64,000 nucleotides of DNA from Burkholderia sp. WSM2232 (lineage in GTDB: Bacteria > Pseudomonadota > Gammaproteobacteria > Burkholderiales > Burkholderiaceae). Where the stretch lies: assembly GCF_000472545.1 (NCBI RefSeq), contig NZ_AWZV01000010.1:124001-188000 (forward strand), written 5' to 3'. Within the stretch, counting starts at the first letter, position 1, and each line of letters starts with the position of its first letter. Positions 27,540 to 35,575 of this stretch are shown here, piece by piece. A model generated the notes under the pieces. That model ran no database searches and was not told where the DNA came from. It was given only the letters and a program-made list of their open reading frames with translations. Position numbers and translations under genes: made by a program.

Positions 27540-28693
27540 GCGGTCCCCTCGTCTGCCTGAACGGATAACGATTCTGCGTATGCCGGATAGTCCGTGAGTC
27601 CTTCGTTTCCGCCGCCATACAACGTTGCCGGATTCACGGCATTGAGCGGCCAGCCGTTCGCCATGCGCTCAGGCAGATCCGGGTTTGCGATGTACGGGCG
27701 GCCGAATGCAATCAGGTCCGCAAGGTTCGCTTTGATCAGGCGTGCGCCGCGCTCGGCCGTGTAGCGGCCCGCATAGATGATGCGGCCGCTGAACACACGG
27801 CGGACTTCCTCGCGAAACGCCGCGGGCAGATCGGGGGCGCTATCCCAGTCGGCTTCCGCTATTGACACATAGGCCGCACGGGCAGCTTCCAGCACCTTGA
27901 TTGCCTCGATATACGTGTAATGAGGATCGTCTTCGACGAGGCCGATGTACACGCGATCCTGGTCGGTGCTCGTGAACAACGGCGTGAAGCGCACGCCCAG
28001 CCGTTCAGGCCCGACCACCGCGGCGACCGCTCCGACGATTTCGCGCAGAAAGCGCAAGCGGTTGTGCAGCGAGCCGCCGTACTCGTCCTCACGTTTGTTC
28101 GAGTGTGCCGAGATGAACTGATTCACGAGGTAGCCATTGGCCGCGTGAATCTCGACACCATCGAAGCCCGCACGCAGCGCGTTCTGCGCTGCCTTTGCGT
28201 AGAGGCCGACCAACTCGCCGATCTCGGCGACGCTCAACTCGCGTGGCACCGAAGGCTCGACCAGCGTGCCGGTGCCGGGACCGGTTTCGATGAACGCCTT
28301 GACCTTCTGTGCCGCGATCGGCGAAGGCGCAATCGGCGCTGCGCCGTGGGGCTGCAACGCGGTATGCGAGACGCGGCCCACATGCCACAACTGCGCGAAG
28401 ATCACGCCGCCTTCGGCGTGCACCGCGTCGGTCACGCGAGCCCAGCCTTCGACCTGTTCGTCGCTGTAGATGCCGGGCGTCCACGCGTAGCCCTGACCGC
28501 GCGGTTCGATCTGCGTGCCCTCGCTGATCATGAAGCCCGCGCCGGCGCGCTGGCCGTAATAGAGCGCGCTCGATGCGGTCGGTATGTCGCCGGGCTGGGC
28601 GGCTCTCTGGCGCGTCAGTGGCGGCAGCACGATACGGTTGCGCAAGATGTGCCGCCCGAGCTTAAGCGGCGTGAAGAGTGAAGGATATTCCAT
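27536..28693 (-). CDS. nemA: Old yellow enzyme family FMN oxidoreductase (N-ethylmaleimide reductase-like)
   Basis: 385 residues, normal length. Family landmarks are LFTPLKLGRHILRNRIVLPP, the FMN site VIFAQLWHVGRVSH, the substrate-binding His-Asn pair in FDGVEIHAANGYLVNQF, the signature REDEYGGSLHNRLRF, and ADLIAFGRPYIANPDL. It reduces activated C=C bonds or nitro groups with NADPH. The ATG at 28693 has GGAG 12 bases upstream; a longer frame upstream is not supported. Confidence 0.92.
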   Translation of the reverse strand: MEYPSLFTPLKLGRHILRNRIVLPPLTRQRAAQPGDIPTASSALYYGQRAGAGFMISEGTQIEPRGQGYAWTPGIYSDEQVEGWARVTDAVHAEGGVIFAQLWHVGRVSHTALQPHGAAPIAPSPIAAQKVKAFIETGPGTGTLVEPSVPRELSVAEIGELVGLYAKAAQNALRAGFDGVEIHAANGYLVNQFISAHSNKREDEYGGSLHNRLRFLREIVGAVAAVVGPERLGVRFTPLFTSTDQDRVYIGLVEDDPHYTYIEAIKVLEAARAAYVSIAEADWDSAPDLPAAFREEVRRVFSGRIIYAGRYTAERGARLIKANLADLIAFGRPYIANPDLPERMANGWPLNAVNPATLYGGGNEGLTDYPAYAESLSVQADEGTA

Positions 28694-28852
28694 GTTCTTT
28701 TCGCTCCCGAATGGACCCAGGTCGCGCATTGCGACGGGCTCGATCGAGCCGGCTGCGCGATCATGGCGATCTGCGCGATCAGCTAACTGGCTCTCTGGTG
28801 AAAACGCCGCGCGCTTGCCCGAAGGCAACGCGCGTCGGCAGACAGGCGGCTT

Positions 28853-29542
28853 TTATTGCGCGGCGAGCACCGGGTGCTGCATCAGAATGGCGGCAGCCGA
28901 GGACGACGAAGCCGGGTTTTGTCCGGTAATGAGCAGGCCGTCGGTGACTACATACGGAGCCCAATCGACGGTCTTCGAATAAATGCCGCCCTTGGCCTTG
29001 AGTTCGTTTTCAACGAGGAACGGAACGATCTCGGTGAGCCCCACCGCGGCTTCTTCCGAATTCGTGAAGCCCGTCACCTTCTTGCCTTCGACCAGCGGCT
29101 TGCCATCCGCGGTGGTGACGTGGCGCAGTACGCCCGGTGCATGACACACGAGTGCAACGGGTTTGCCGGCGGCGATGAACGACTGGATCAGCGCGATCGA
29201 ATGCGGGTCTTCGGCCAGATCCCACAACGGGCCGTGGCCGCCAGGATAGAACACCGTGTCGAAGTCCACCTGGGAGACGCTGTCGAGCCGCACGGTTGCC
29301 GCGAGTTGCGCTTTGGCCGCCGCGTCGTTTTCAAAGCGGTGTGTCTGGTCGGTCTGATTGGCCGGCTCGTTGCTCTTCGGATCGAGCGGCGGCTGGCCGC
29401 CCTGCGGCGAGGCCAGCACGATCTCGGCGCCCGCGTCCTTGAACGTGTAGTAAGGCGCCGCGAGTTCTTCCAGCCAGAAGCCGGTCTTGCGGCCCGTGTT
29501 GCCCAATTGATCGTGCGAGGTCAAAACCATCAGTACTTTCAT
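28853..29542 (-). CDS. DJ-1/PfpI-family type 1 glutamine amidotransferase-like protein
   Basis: 229 residues. It starts MKVLMVLTSHDQLGNTGRKT, with the nucleophile elbow Cys in PVALVCHAPGVLR and the acid in TGFWLEELAAPYYTFKDAG. This is the Hsp31-like class-2 DJ-1 subgroup, with likely glyoxalase III or chaperone activity. The ATG at 29542 has GGAG nearby. It is upstream of the old yellow enzyme gene on the same strand, and together they suggest reactive carbonyl detoxification. Confidence 0.9.
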   Translation of the reverse strand: MKVLMVLTSHDQLGNTGRKTGFWLEELAAPYYTFKDAGAEIVLASPQGGQPPLDPKSNEPANQTDQTHRFENDAAAKAQLAATVRLDSVSQVDFDTVFYPGGHGPLWDLAEDPHSIALIQSFIAAGKPVALVCHAPGVLRHVTTADGKPLVEGKKVTGFTNSEEAAVGLTEIVPFLVENELKAKGGIYSKTVDWAPYVVTDGLLITGQNPASSSSAAAILMQHPVLAAQ

Positions 29543-29704
29543 GTCGTTCTCCAATGCGTGATAGGTCAGTTGCGAATTTGAGTTGCGAATTGCCGGCAAC
29601 GCTGTCATGACGACACGGCTATGCAGTCAGTGCTTCGCCTCTGCAATCGGTTAGGGCGCAGCAAGGTCCGTTCATTTCGTCGTGACATCATGCGCGGCGT
29701 TGAA

Positions 29705-30010
29705 TCAACGGCCGGAATACAGAGACCGGACGCTGTTGGTCGCCGGTGCGCCACTGGCGGACGAACCGCTGCTTACACCGCCGAAGCCGCTCGCGGACTT
29801 TTCCTCCGCAGCCACACGTGCAGTGGCGGCCTCGATTTGAGCCGGATAGAACGCTTGATCGCCTTGGCCAGCACGGTATCCAGCCTTCTGGAGTTGCACC
29901 AGTTCATGGCGAACCTGCGCACGGGTGACCTGATCATTCGACTGAGCGAACGATGCTGCGGGGATGGCAAGGGCGGCGGCGACTGCAGCAGCATTGATGA
30001 GCGATTTCAT
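29705..30010 (-). CDS. DUF4148 secreted protein
   Basis: 101 residues: a signal peptide (LINAAAVAAALAIPAASFAQ) and the DUF4148 core VTRAQVRHELVQLQKAGYRA, with a Gly/Ser-rich tail. Periplasmic, function unknown, common in many copies in Burkholderia. GGGAG lies before the ATG at 30010. Its upstream region carries copy B of the 80-bp repeat. Confidence 0.88.
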   Translation of the reverse strand: MKSLINAAAVAAALAIPAASFAQSNDQVTRAQVRHELVQLQKAGYRAGQGDQAFYPAQIEAATARVAAEEKSASGFGGVSSGSSASGAPATNSVRSLYSGR

Positions 30011-30085
30011 GATTTCTCCCAAAGGTTGTCGTTGAATAAAGTGGCGAAGTAACTGTGCTTGCAGCAGCGGGACAGAAGGAAAGCT

Positions 30086-30166
30086 GCTGCAGTGGTGTCA
30101 CTTTAAGCAAACGAAAACGAGGGAAGAAGGCGTCTTGTGATCCTATGAGTGACGGTCACAGGCAGA
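30086..30166. repeat. 80-bp direct repeat, copy B (upstream of DUF4148 gene)
   Basis: This is the gap-free partner of 26296-26376. Both copies keep GCAGTGGTGTCACTTTA and AGAAGGCGTCTTGTGATCCT, with a variable block of about 15 bases between. Here there is no XRE gene beside it, so the copy carries only the relic of that gene's last codons. Confidence 0.85.
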
Positions 30167-30241
30167 AGCATCGTGGAGCTAGACTGCGCACGAAGTCTGG
30201 GTCGTTGCACCCGTACACGACCAGAACGGAACGTCGCATTC

Positions 30242-30791
30242 CATAAGCCTGAATTCGCCGCTGCGCATTTCGCGTCAGGGGCAGCGGCGCTTCGGCAAGA
30301 CGCGCCCGGCGATTGCGTCGTAATCGCGGTGCGTCATCCGATGAAGGCCGCACCACCTACGCTCGTTTTGTCGGGCATCAATCGCGGCACGAACTTGGGC
30401 GTGGAGACAATGTTCTCCGGCACCGTCGGTGCAGCGATGACGGGCCTTCTGCTCAGCCTGCCTTCTATCGCGCTCTGTAAGACGTTTAGCGGCCGCCATA
30501 GCGTGCGCTGGGACACCGCGCGTGAATCGCGCCCGGTGTGTGATCCGCCGGGTGCTCGCCATCTCGCATGACACGCCCACATGTCTCAACGCGAACCTTC
30601 CAGATTGCGATGCCTCGGCCGCCGGACCACTGACCGTGACACGGCGAGGCATCGGGCTGGTGGAGGGCATCGAAATTGCGCCGAAGGTCGATCCACGCGG
30701 CATCGATTATTTCTGGCTGCACTTCCAGCGCGGACCGCGATATGTCGAACGACCGCTCGTGGCCGACCGTCGCCTTATGACATTCGCGTAG
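30242..30791 (+). pseudogene. surE: SurE-like 5'-nucleotidase, truncated and frameshifted
   Basis: One frame gives PTLVLSGINRGTNLGVETMF and GTVGAAMTGLLLSLPSIAL, strongly SurE-like. After a frameshift near 30530-30542 another frame continues VIRRVLAISHDTPTCLNANL, GPLTVTRRGIGLVEGIEI and DPRGIDYFWLHFQRGPR. The N-terminal nucleotide and metal site (NDDG) is missing. The end runs into mosaic DNA shared with the tail of the neighbouring recombinase frame. Not functional. Confidence 0.85.
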
Positions 30792-31477
30792 CGGGCCGGC
30801 ACCTGGGACTGCAGAGTCGCCATGAGCACCCGCTCGCTTCGAGGAGGCGGTAATTCACTGGGTGGAGTTCGGCCAGTAACGACAAACACAACGAATAACG
30901 AACGGTCTCGCACTGTGCTCTCGAGCTTCGTATGCCCCAAGAGCAACTGAACCGCGCGCAGGTTCTTAGTGCGTCGATATATCAGGGCTGCCTTCGTGCG
31001 GCGCATCGTGTGAGTGCCGTACGCGGCGTCATCCAGTCCGATTGATGCGACCCAACGATGGACGATGCGTACATACTGGCGCGTCGACACGTGGGCTGAC
31101 GCGTGCAGGCGACTGGGAAACAGATAGTCGCCGGGCTTCAGCCCCCGTGCGGAGATCCAGGCCGCGACCGTCTGCCGGGTTTGCTTCGTGATTTCGAACT
31201 GGACTGGTCGCTGCGTCTTCTGCTGCATGAAGATCGCTCGCGAGACCACGTGACCTCCCATGCAAACGTCCTGAACCTGCAAACGGGTCAAATCGCACGC
31301 CCGAAGCTTGCTGTCGATTGCAAGGTTGAACATCGCCAGCTCCCGGGCGTTCGACGACATCTGCAGTCTTGTTCGGATCGCCCATATTTCTCGAAGCTTC
31401 AACGGGGGCTTCTGGCCGGTCAGCCTGCCCTTGTTCCACGGCACCCGACGAGCGCCGGAAGATTTAAGCGTTTCCAT
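30707..31477 (-). pseudogene. Tyrosine recombinase (phage-type integrase) with lost C-terminal tyrosine
   Basis: The 256-residue frame is homologous to a short integrase only for residues 1-190: Arg59 (SKLRACDLTRLQ), His156 and Arg159 (GTHTMRRTKAAL) and His182 (LLLGHTKLESTVR). The catalytic Tyr should follow directly after STVR. Instead the frame reads DRSLFVVFVVTG and 60 more unrelated residues, so the C-terminus was replaced at about 30907. Catalysis is unlikely. A second, shorter N-terminal copy lies at 63684. Confidence 0.85.
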
Positions 31478-31536
31478 GACGATCTCCTCTTCAGCAAAAG
31501 GGAGATCGATTTTGCTCTTGTGGAGCGGTCAGTCTT

Positions 31537-31646
31537 CGACCCGTTACGGCCAGACGAACATCTCCAAAGCGGACGGTCAGTCGAACCATGGGTTTTCGAA
31601 CGGAGCGCCACAAAGCGGCCGATGGCGAACTCACGAAACCGGCCAA
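31537..31646 (+). repeat. ~110-bp dispersed repeat, copy 2
   Basis: Reverse-complement match to 22677-22788. It lies between the integrase gene start (31477, divergent) and the Imm33-like gene (31695), 48 bases upstream of the latter. Confidence 0.85.
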
Positions 31647-31694
31647 CATGAGACATCGAACAAAGCCGGCAGGATCGGCGACAATCCGGTCTAG

Positions 31695-32054
31695 ATGAAA
31701 ATATTCCGCGCTACCATGTGCGACAAACAAAGACACGTTTGTCAAAGATTCGGCGCAGGCTACATGCCGCCCGAGGCGAACCAAAAGGTAGGGATCTCGC
31801 TCGCATCCCTCGAGCATTTACCGCTTCACGCGGTTAGGCTGTCTCCCGGGAACGGTACGAGCGGTTGGTATATCTACGGTGGCGAGTACTCACCAGATGC
31901 TGACTTCTACCAGCCGCTTCATGTCGCTCACTTGACCGAGCGTTGTCCAAACATCGTTCCTTACTTGGCACTGCCGCCGGGATGGCGTGTATTGCTGGCG
32001 CCGGACTATGAGGATGTCTGGTTCGACGGTGAACTCCTCAAAGAACGACATTGA
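31695..32054 (+). CDS. Immunity-type protein, Imm33/DUF2185-like
   Basis: 119 residues. GTSGWYIYGGEYSPDADFYQ and the end segment PYLALPPGWRVLLAPDYEDV match what I recall of the Imm33/DUF2185 group, small proteins that neutralise polymorphic toxins or accumulate as orphan immunity genes. No toxin gene lies nearby. The start could also be the ATG at 31716, and neither has a clear ribosome site. It is followed 87 bases later by a second immunity-type gene. Confidence 0.7.
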   Translation: MKIFRATMCDKQRHVCQRFGAGYMPPEANQKVGISLASLEHLPLHAVRLSPGNGTSGWYIYGGEYSPDADFYQPLHVAHLTERCPNIVPYLALPPGWRVLLAPDYEDVWFDGELLKERH

Positions 32055-32141
32055 TAGCCTGTAACGGCCGCAATCGGCCGCTCGACTTCAGTATCTGGAT
32101 TGGTGACAATCGGTTCGTACATACATCCACACTAACGTCTG

Positions 32142-32438
32142 ATGGAACTAACAGCCGAGCGAGCAAAGGAAGTTGCCCAACGTGCTATCACCAAGGCAGG
32201 TTGGGAAGGCTGCGACGCGGTTGTCGTCGACGAATACACCCGGGAGTTCGATGTCGGCTGGGTCTTCTACTATCAGTCAGCTCGTTTTCTCGAAACGGGA
32301 GAATCTGGTTTCTCGCTGGTCGGAAACGCTCCCATCTTTGTTAGTCGCGTGGGGGAGTATTCCGCCTTCATCAGCTACCTTAGACCCGTTGTCGAATCCA
32401 TTGAAGCCTTCCGCGTCTGCGGAAACGCAAACGCGTAG
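32142..32438 (+). CDS. Immunity-type protein, YrhB/Imm35-like
   Basis: 98 residues. GWVFYYQSARFLETGESGFS and LVGNAPIFVSRVGEYSAF follow the pattern of YrhB/Imm35 (an aromatic-rich GWVFFY strand, then LVGNGPLLVD). Cytosolic, probably a toxin-neutralising or chaperone-like protein. It stands with the Imm33-like gene as an orphan immunity pair. Confidence 0.75.
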   Translation: MELTAERAKEVAQRAITKAGWEGCDAVVVDEYTREFDVGWVFYYQSARFLETGESGFSLVGNAPIFVSRVGEYSAFISYLRPVVESIEAFRVCGNANA

Positions 32439-33106
32439 TCAACAATGGCACATACGGCGCAAATTCTTGACTGACCGTTTTGGGGGCGAGCGAAGGGCTG
32501 CTCAGGGTCGGTTTCTGCCCGTCAGCACACGGATAGATTTCCGGGGGGGGGGCAGCGCGACCTCCGAGATCCTTGTGGACTGCTAGCGCGCACGTTTCGA
32601 CGCGCCGGTCCGTGGGCCGCGATGCCCACTGTGCGCGTCAATTGAGCGACATTGCGACTTTTGCTTCAGTCCGCGGGGGCGGGAATCACCACGCGGGCGG
32701 GGACGTGCAGAAAAGCGAGTAGGCGACGCTCGGCGTTCTCGCGCTGATGCAGCGGGGCGCTCCGCTACTGGGCGTCGTGAAGCGTGGGAATCTTTGTGAA
32801 CGTGGAGAGCGACTCGGCGTTCAGGGACCAAGCCATTAATCTCACGCGTTCGTGAGCCCCCATCAGCGTGAGCTCTGCGACGCACCGCGCAGCTTTGACA
32901 GTTCAACGGGCGCATCGCTGTAACCGATCCCGTTCCCATCCGCGAGCAAATAGGGACGCCCGCGCGGCTTGGGGCCACGAAAGACCACTTCAGACATAGG
33001 TTCGACGCGTTGGGGCATGGCCTAACACCTCGCTTTCGCGTATGCGCAAGTGTTACGCAAAAATCGTTGATACCCTCGGTACCTGACAGTCGTCGGTGGA
33101 AATAAA

Positions 33107-33138
33107 AAACCCCGTAAGACCTTAATCTTACGGGGTTT
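33107..33138 (-). terminator. Intrinsic terminator, minus strand
   Basis: AAACCCCGTAAGA (33107-33119) pairs perfectly with TCTTACGGGGTTT (33126-33138) around six bases. On the minus strand the stem is followed by TTTTTTATT. It lies 35 bases downstream of the tRNA 3'-end fragment, as a tRNA gene terminator would. Confidence 0.9.
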
Positions 33139-33172
33139 CTCGAACTTCTTCGGCTTACGCCGGAACTACTGA

Positions 33173-33194
33173 TGGTGCCAGGAGAGGACTCGAA
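33173..33194 (-). other. tRNA 3'-end fragment (candidate attachment-site scar)
   Basis: On the minus strand it reads TTCGAGTCCTCTCCTGGCAC and CA: a T-loop (TTCGAGT), T-stem and acceptor 3' strand ending in CCA, similar to leucine tRNAs with a GCCAGGA acceptor. It is one base shorter than a standard T-loop-to-CCA stretch. No D arm or anticodon arm lies upstream, so the rest of the tRNA is absent. This is the pattern left at one end of an element that integrated into a tRNA 3' end. Confidence 0.6.
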
Positions 33195-33609
33195 TATTCT
33201 GTGCAAGTAATTGAATGCAAATTATTTTTGTGATTCGCGGTGACTGCGTATACTTACCCGTATACGCAAAAATGTCGGACGGCAACGGCATATTGTCAGA
33301 TCGACAAACGGTCACGAAATTGCGAGACTGGTGGGCGTTTCGCGGACGATCTGATGTTCGCTCTTTTATGAGAGGGGGCGCGGTTGGTGCGCACGCCGTC
33401 GGCCGGATGCGGCCATGAAGAGTCGTCCGCACGCGAAAGCATCTGGACGTCACGATGTCGGCTATCGTACGCTGAGCCGACATCCGTGATGAACAGTCGC
33501 GTGACACGCGACAAGCACGACGCGCGATTCCGGTTCTGTACTTCTGGATAGACTGTACCCGCCACGATCGTCGCCACGCTTTTCGCGCCGCTAAAACTTT
33601 GATCGGCAG

Positions 33610-34419
33610 TCAATACCCACCTTTGCTTGCGCTCACGGCACTCGCATCTTTTATGTCTTTATAGACCGCGATCAGTTTGCTGGCTGCTGCAGTCAGTAGG
33701 CTCACGTCAGTCCCGATAGCCACAAATGTTGCGCCAGCAGCCAAATACTCGCGCGCGTGCGCCTCGTTCGGCGCAAGCACGCCTGCTGCTTTCCCCGCCT
33801 GTCGAACCAGCGCGATACCGTTTCGAATTGCCTCACGTACCGGCTCTGCGCCAGCCTTGCCGAGCAAACCCATCGAAGCGCTGAGATCGGCCGGTCCGAA
33901 GAACACACCGTCTACACCTTCGACCTCTGCAATAGGCGCGAGATTGCTCAGCCCCGTCGTTGTTTCAACCTGGAGCAGCACGCAGATCTCATCGGCGGCT
34001 CGGCTCAAATAATCAGGAACGCGATTCCACCGCGACGCCCTTCCCAACGCTGCGCCCACGCCTCGTACGCCATGCGGCGGATAGCGCGTTGCGGCAACGG
34101 CCTCACGCGCCTGCTCGGGCGTGTCGATCATCGGCAAGAGGAGTGTTTGTGCGCCGATATCAAGCAGTTGCTTGATCAATGCGGTATCACTGCGAACGGG
34201 CCGTACCACCGCGTGCGAGCGATAAGCTGCCATGGCTTGCAACTGCGCAAGTGTGCTACGCAGATCATTCGGCGCGTGCTCGTTGTCAATCAACAGCCAG
34301 TCGAAGCCTGACGATGCCAAGGCCTCGGTCACATAACCGTCCGCGAATGCGGCCCATAACCCGAATTGCGGAATGCCTTCGGAAAGGCTTCTTTTGAAAC
34401 TGTTGAATGGAAGCTCCAT
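33610..34419 (-). CDS. HpcH/HpaI-type 2-oxo acid aldolase
   Basis: 269 residues. FGLWAAFADGYVTEALASSG, LLIDNEHAPND, TLLLPMIDTPEQAREAVAAT, the metal-site Glu in VLLQVETTTGLSNL and VFFGPADLSASMGL are the landmarks of HpaI-like class II aldolases, which split 4-hydroxy-2-oxo acids into pyruvate (or glyoxylate-type oxo acids) and an aldehyde. The ATG at 34419 has GAGGAC upstream. It is divergent from the IclR gene, with the catabolic operon beyond, so it probably does the last cleavage of that pathway. Confidence 0.88.
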   Translation of the reverse strand: MELPFNSFKRSLSEGIPQFGLWAAFADGYVTEALASSGFDWLLIDNEHAPNDLRSTLAQLQAMAAYRSHAVVRPVRSDTALIKQLLDIGAQTLLLPMIDTPEQAREAVAATRYPPHGVRGVGAALGRASRWNRVPDYLSRAADEICVLLQVETTTGLSNLAPIAEVEGVDGVFFGPADLSASMGLLGKAGAEPVREAIRNGIALVRQAGKAAGVLAPNEAHAREYLAAGATFVAIGTDVSLLTAAASKLIAVYKDIKDASAVSASKGGY

Positions 34420-34592
34420 GTTTGTCCTCGTGAAGTAGCGACCGCGACGCCCCACAGATTAGTGGGCTAACTCGCAGGGGCGGCGTCCTCTCTACCAAAA
34501 TTGTCCACTAGGCGGAAAAATGTAGGATATCTCCGCATGCCTCAAACGCCGACAACGGGCAATGTTTCATCTTGAGAGATCAATCACACGCG

Positions 34593-35435
34593 ATGACGAG
34601 AGCTATGGCAGAGAAGAAAGGCGCACGGGAAATCAAGAAGGAAGACGAGGAATCGTCCAGCGTACGCGTGATAGGCCGCGCGTTTCAGGTGCTCCGCATT
34701 CTGGCGCTGGGCGGCGAGCGCGGCGTGAGGTTGACTGACGTCGTGACCTATTCCGGCCTGAGTCATCCCACCGTGCATCGCATCTTGCAGACGCTGATTT
34801 CCGAGGGCGTCGGAGAGCAGGATATCGCCACACGGCGTTATCGCGTTGGGCCGGAAATCGGCCTTCTGGGGCTCAGTCGGCCAGCGAATTTCCCGGTGCG
34901 CACCGCCGCTGAGCCCTACCTCGCGGGACTGGCGAACGAAATTGGCGACACTACTTTTCTGACCATCCGCGCCGGATGGGACTCGGTCGCGATCGAACGA
35001 AAGACCGGTTCGTATCCGATTAAGGTGCTCGCCATCGATGTCGGCACCCGTCGTCCGCTGGGTGTAAGCATCGCGGGCGTCATGTTGCTCGCTTCGATGC
35101 CGCGCGAGGAAGCGGATCACATTTGCGACATGAATGCCACGCGTCTGCCGCCGGACGGGCCGTCAATGGAAATCATCCGTGCCCGGGTCGAAGCGGCGCG
35201 GCGCGATGGTTATGCCTATTCCGAAGAAGGTGTTCTGCACGGCACTCGGGCGCTTTCTATTCCCGTTTTCGACGAAGAGGGCAAGACCGTCGCCGTCATC
35301 GCGGTCGCCGCCATGGCGGAGCGCCTCGCAGAGCCAGAGTTACCGCGCATCGTCAAAGCAATGCGAAACAAGGCCGCTCTCATTACCAAAAGACTGACGG
35401 AAATGCAGCGAGCCGGGCGCGCACGGTCACGCTGA
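34593..35435 (+). CDS. IclR-family transcriptional regulator
   Basis: About 280 residues. A polar, lysine-rich N-terminus precedes the winged helix (VIGRAFQVLRILALGGERGV, then YSGLSHPTVHRILQTLISEG) and the IclR effector domain (EPYLAGLANEIGDTTFLTIR, AYSEEGVLHGTRALSIPVFD). The start at 34593 or 34605 is a choice; the latter has GAGAG at better spacing. The 34420-34592 spacer contains TTGTCCACTAGGCGGAAAAA, an imperfect palindrome of the TCC-N7-GGA type that could be its operator. It likely controls both the aldolase and the downstream operon. Confidence 0.9.
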   Translation: MTRAMAEKKGAREIKKEDEESSSVRVIGRAFQVLRILALGGERGVRLTDVVTYSGLSHPTVHRILQTLISEGVGEQDIATRRYRVGPEIGLLGLSRPANFPVRTAAEPYLAGLANEIGDTTFLTIRAGWDSVAIERKTGSYPIKVLAIDVGTRRPLGVSIAGVMLLASMPREEADHICDMNATRLPPDGPSMEIIRARVEAARRDGYAYSEEGVLHGTRALSIPVFDEEGKTVAVIAVAAMAERLAEPELPRIVKAMRNKAALITKRLTEMQRAGRARSR

Positions 35436-35575
35436 TCTGCAACCAGGCGCGCTTCGAAAAAAATCCACCCTGCGGAAATTAGTGCGGTTTTGCGATGGCC
35501 CCCGATTCCTCGAAATGGAATCATCAAGCCACACGAAACGACAGCGCAACGATGATTGCGCCGTAGGAGACGCGC

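Larger units (their letters stand above)
32439..33609. other. Gene-less stretch with relics
   Basis: No intact gene is seen. On the minus strand a short frame from an ATG near 32997 reads MSEVVFRGPKPRGRPYLLAD and breaks after about 44 residues; a second frame continues LTLMGAHERVRLMAWSLNAE and stops again, which looks like a frameshifted small gene of unknown family. A run of nine G at 32541-32549 is unusual. The terminator and tRNA scar at 33107-33194 are listed separately. Confidence 0.5.

Noticed and set aside
32583..33206. 207-codon minus-strand frame
   Set aside because: Composition changes along its length and it runs over a terminator and the tRNA scar. At most it overlaps a small frameshifted relic.
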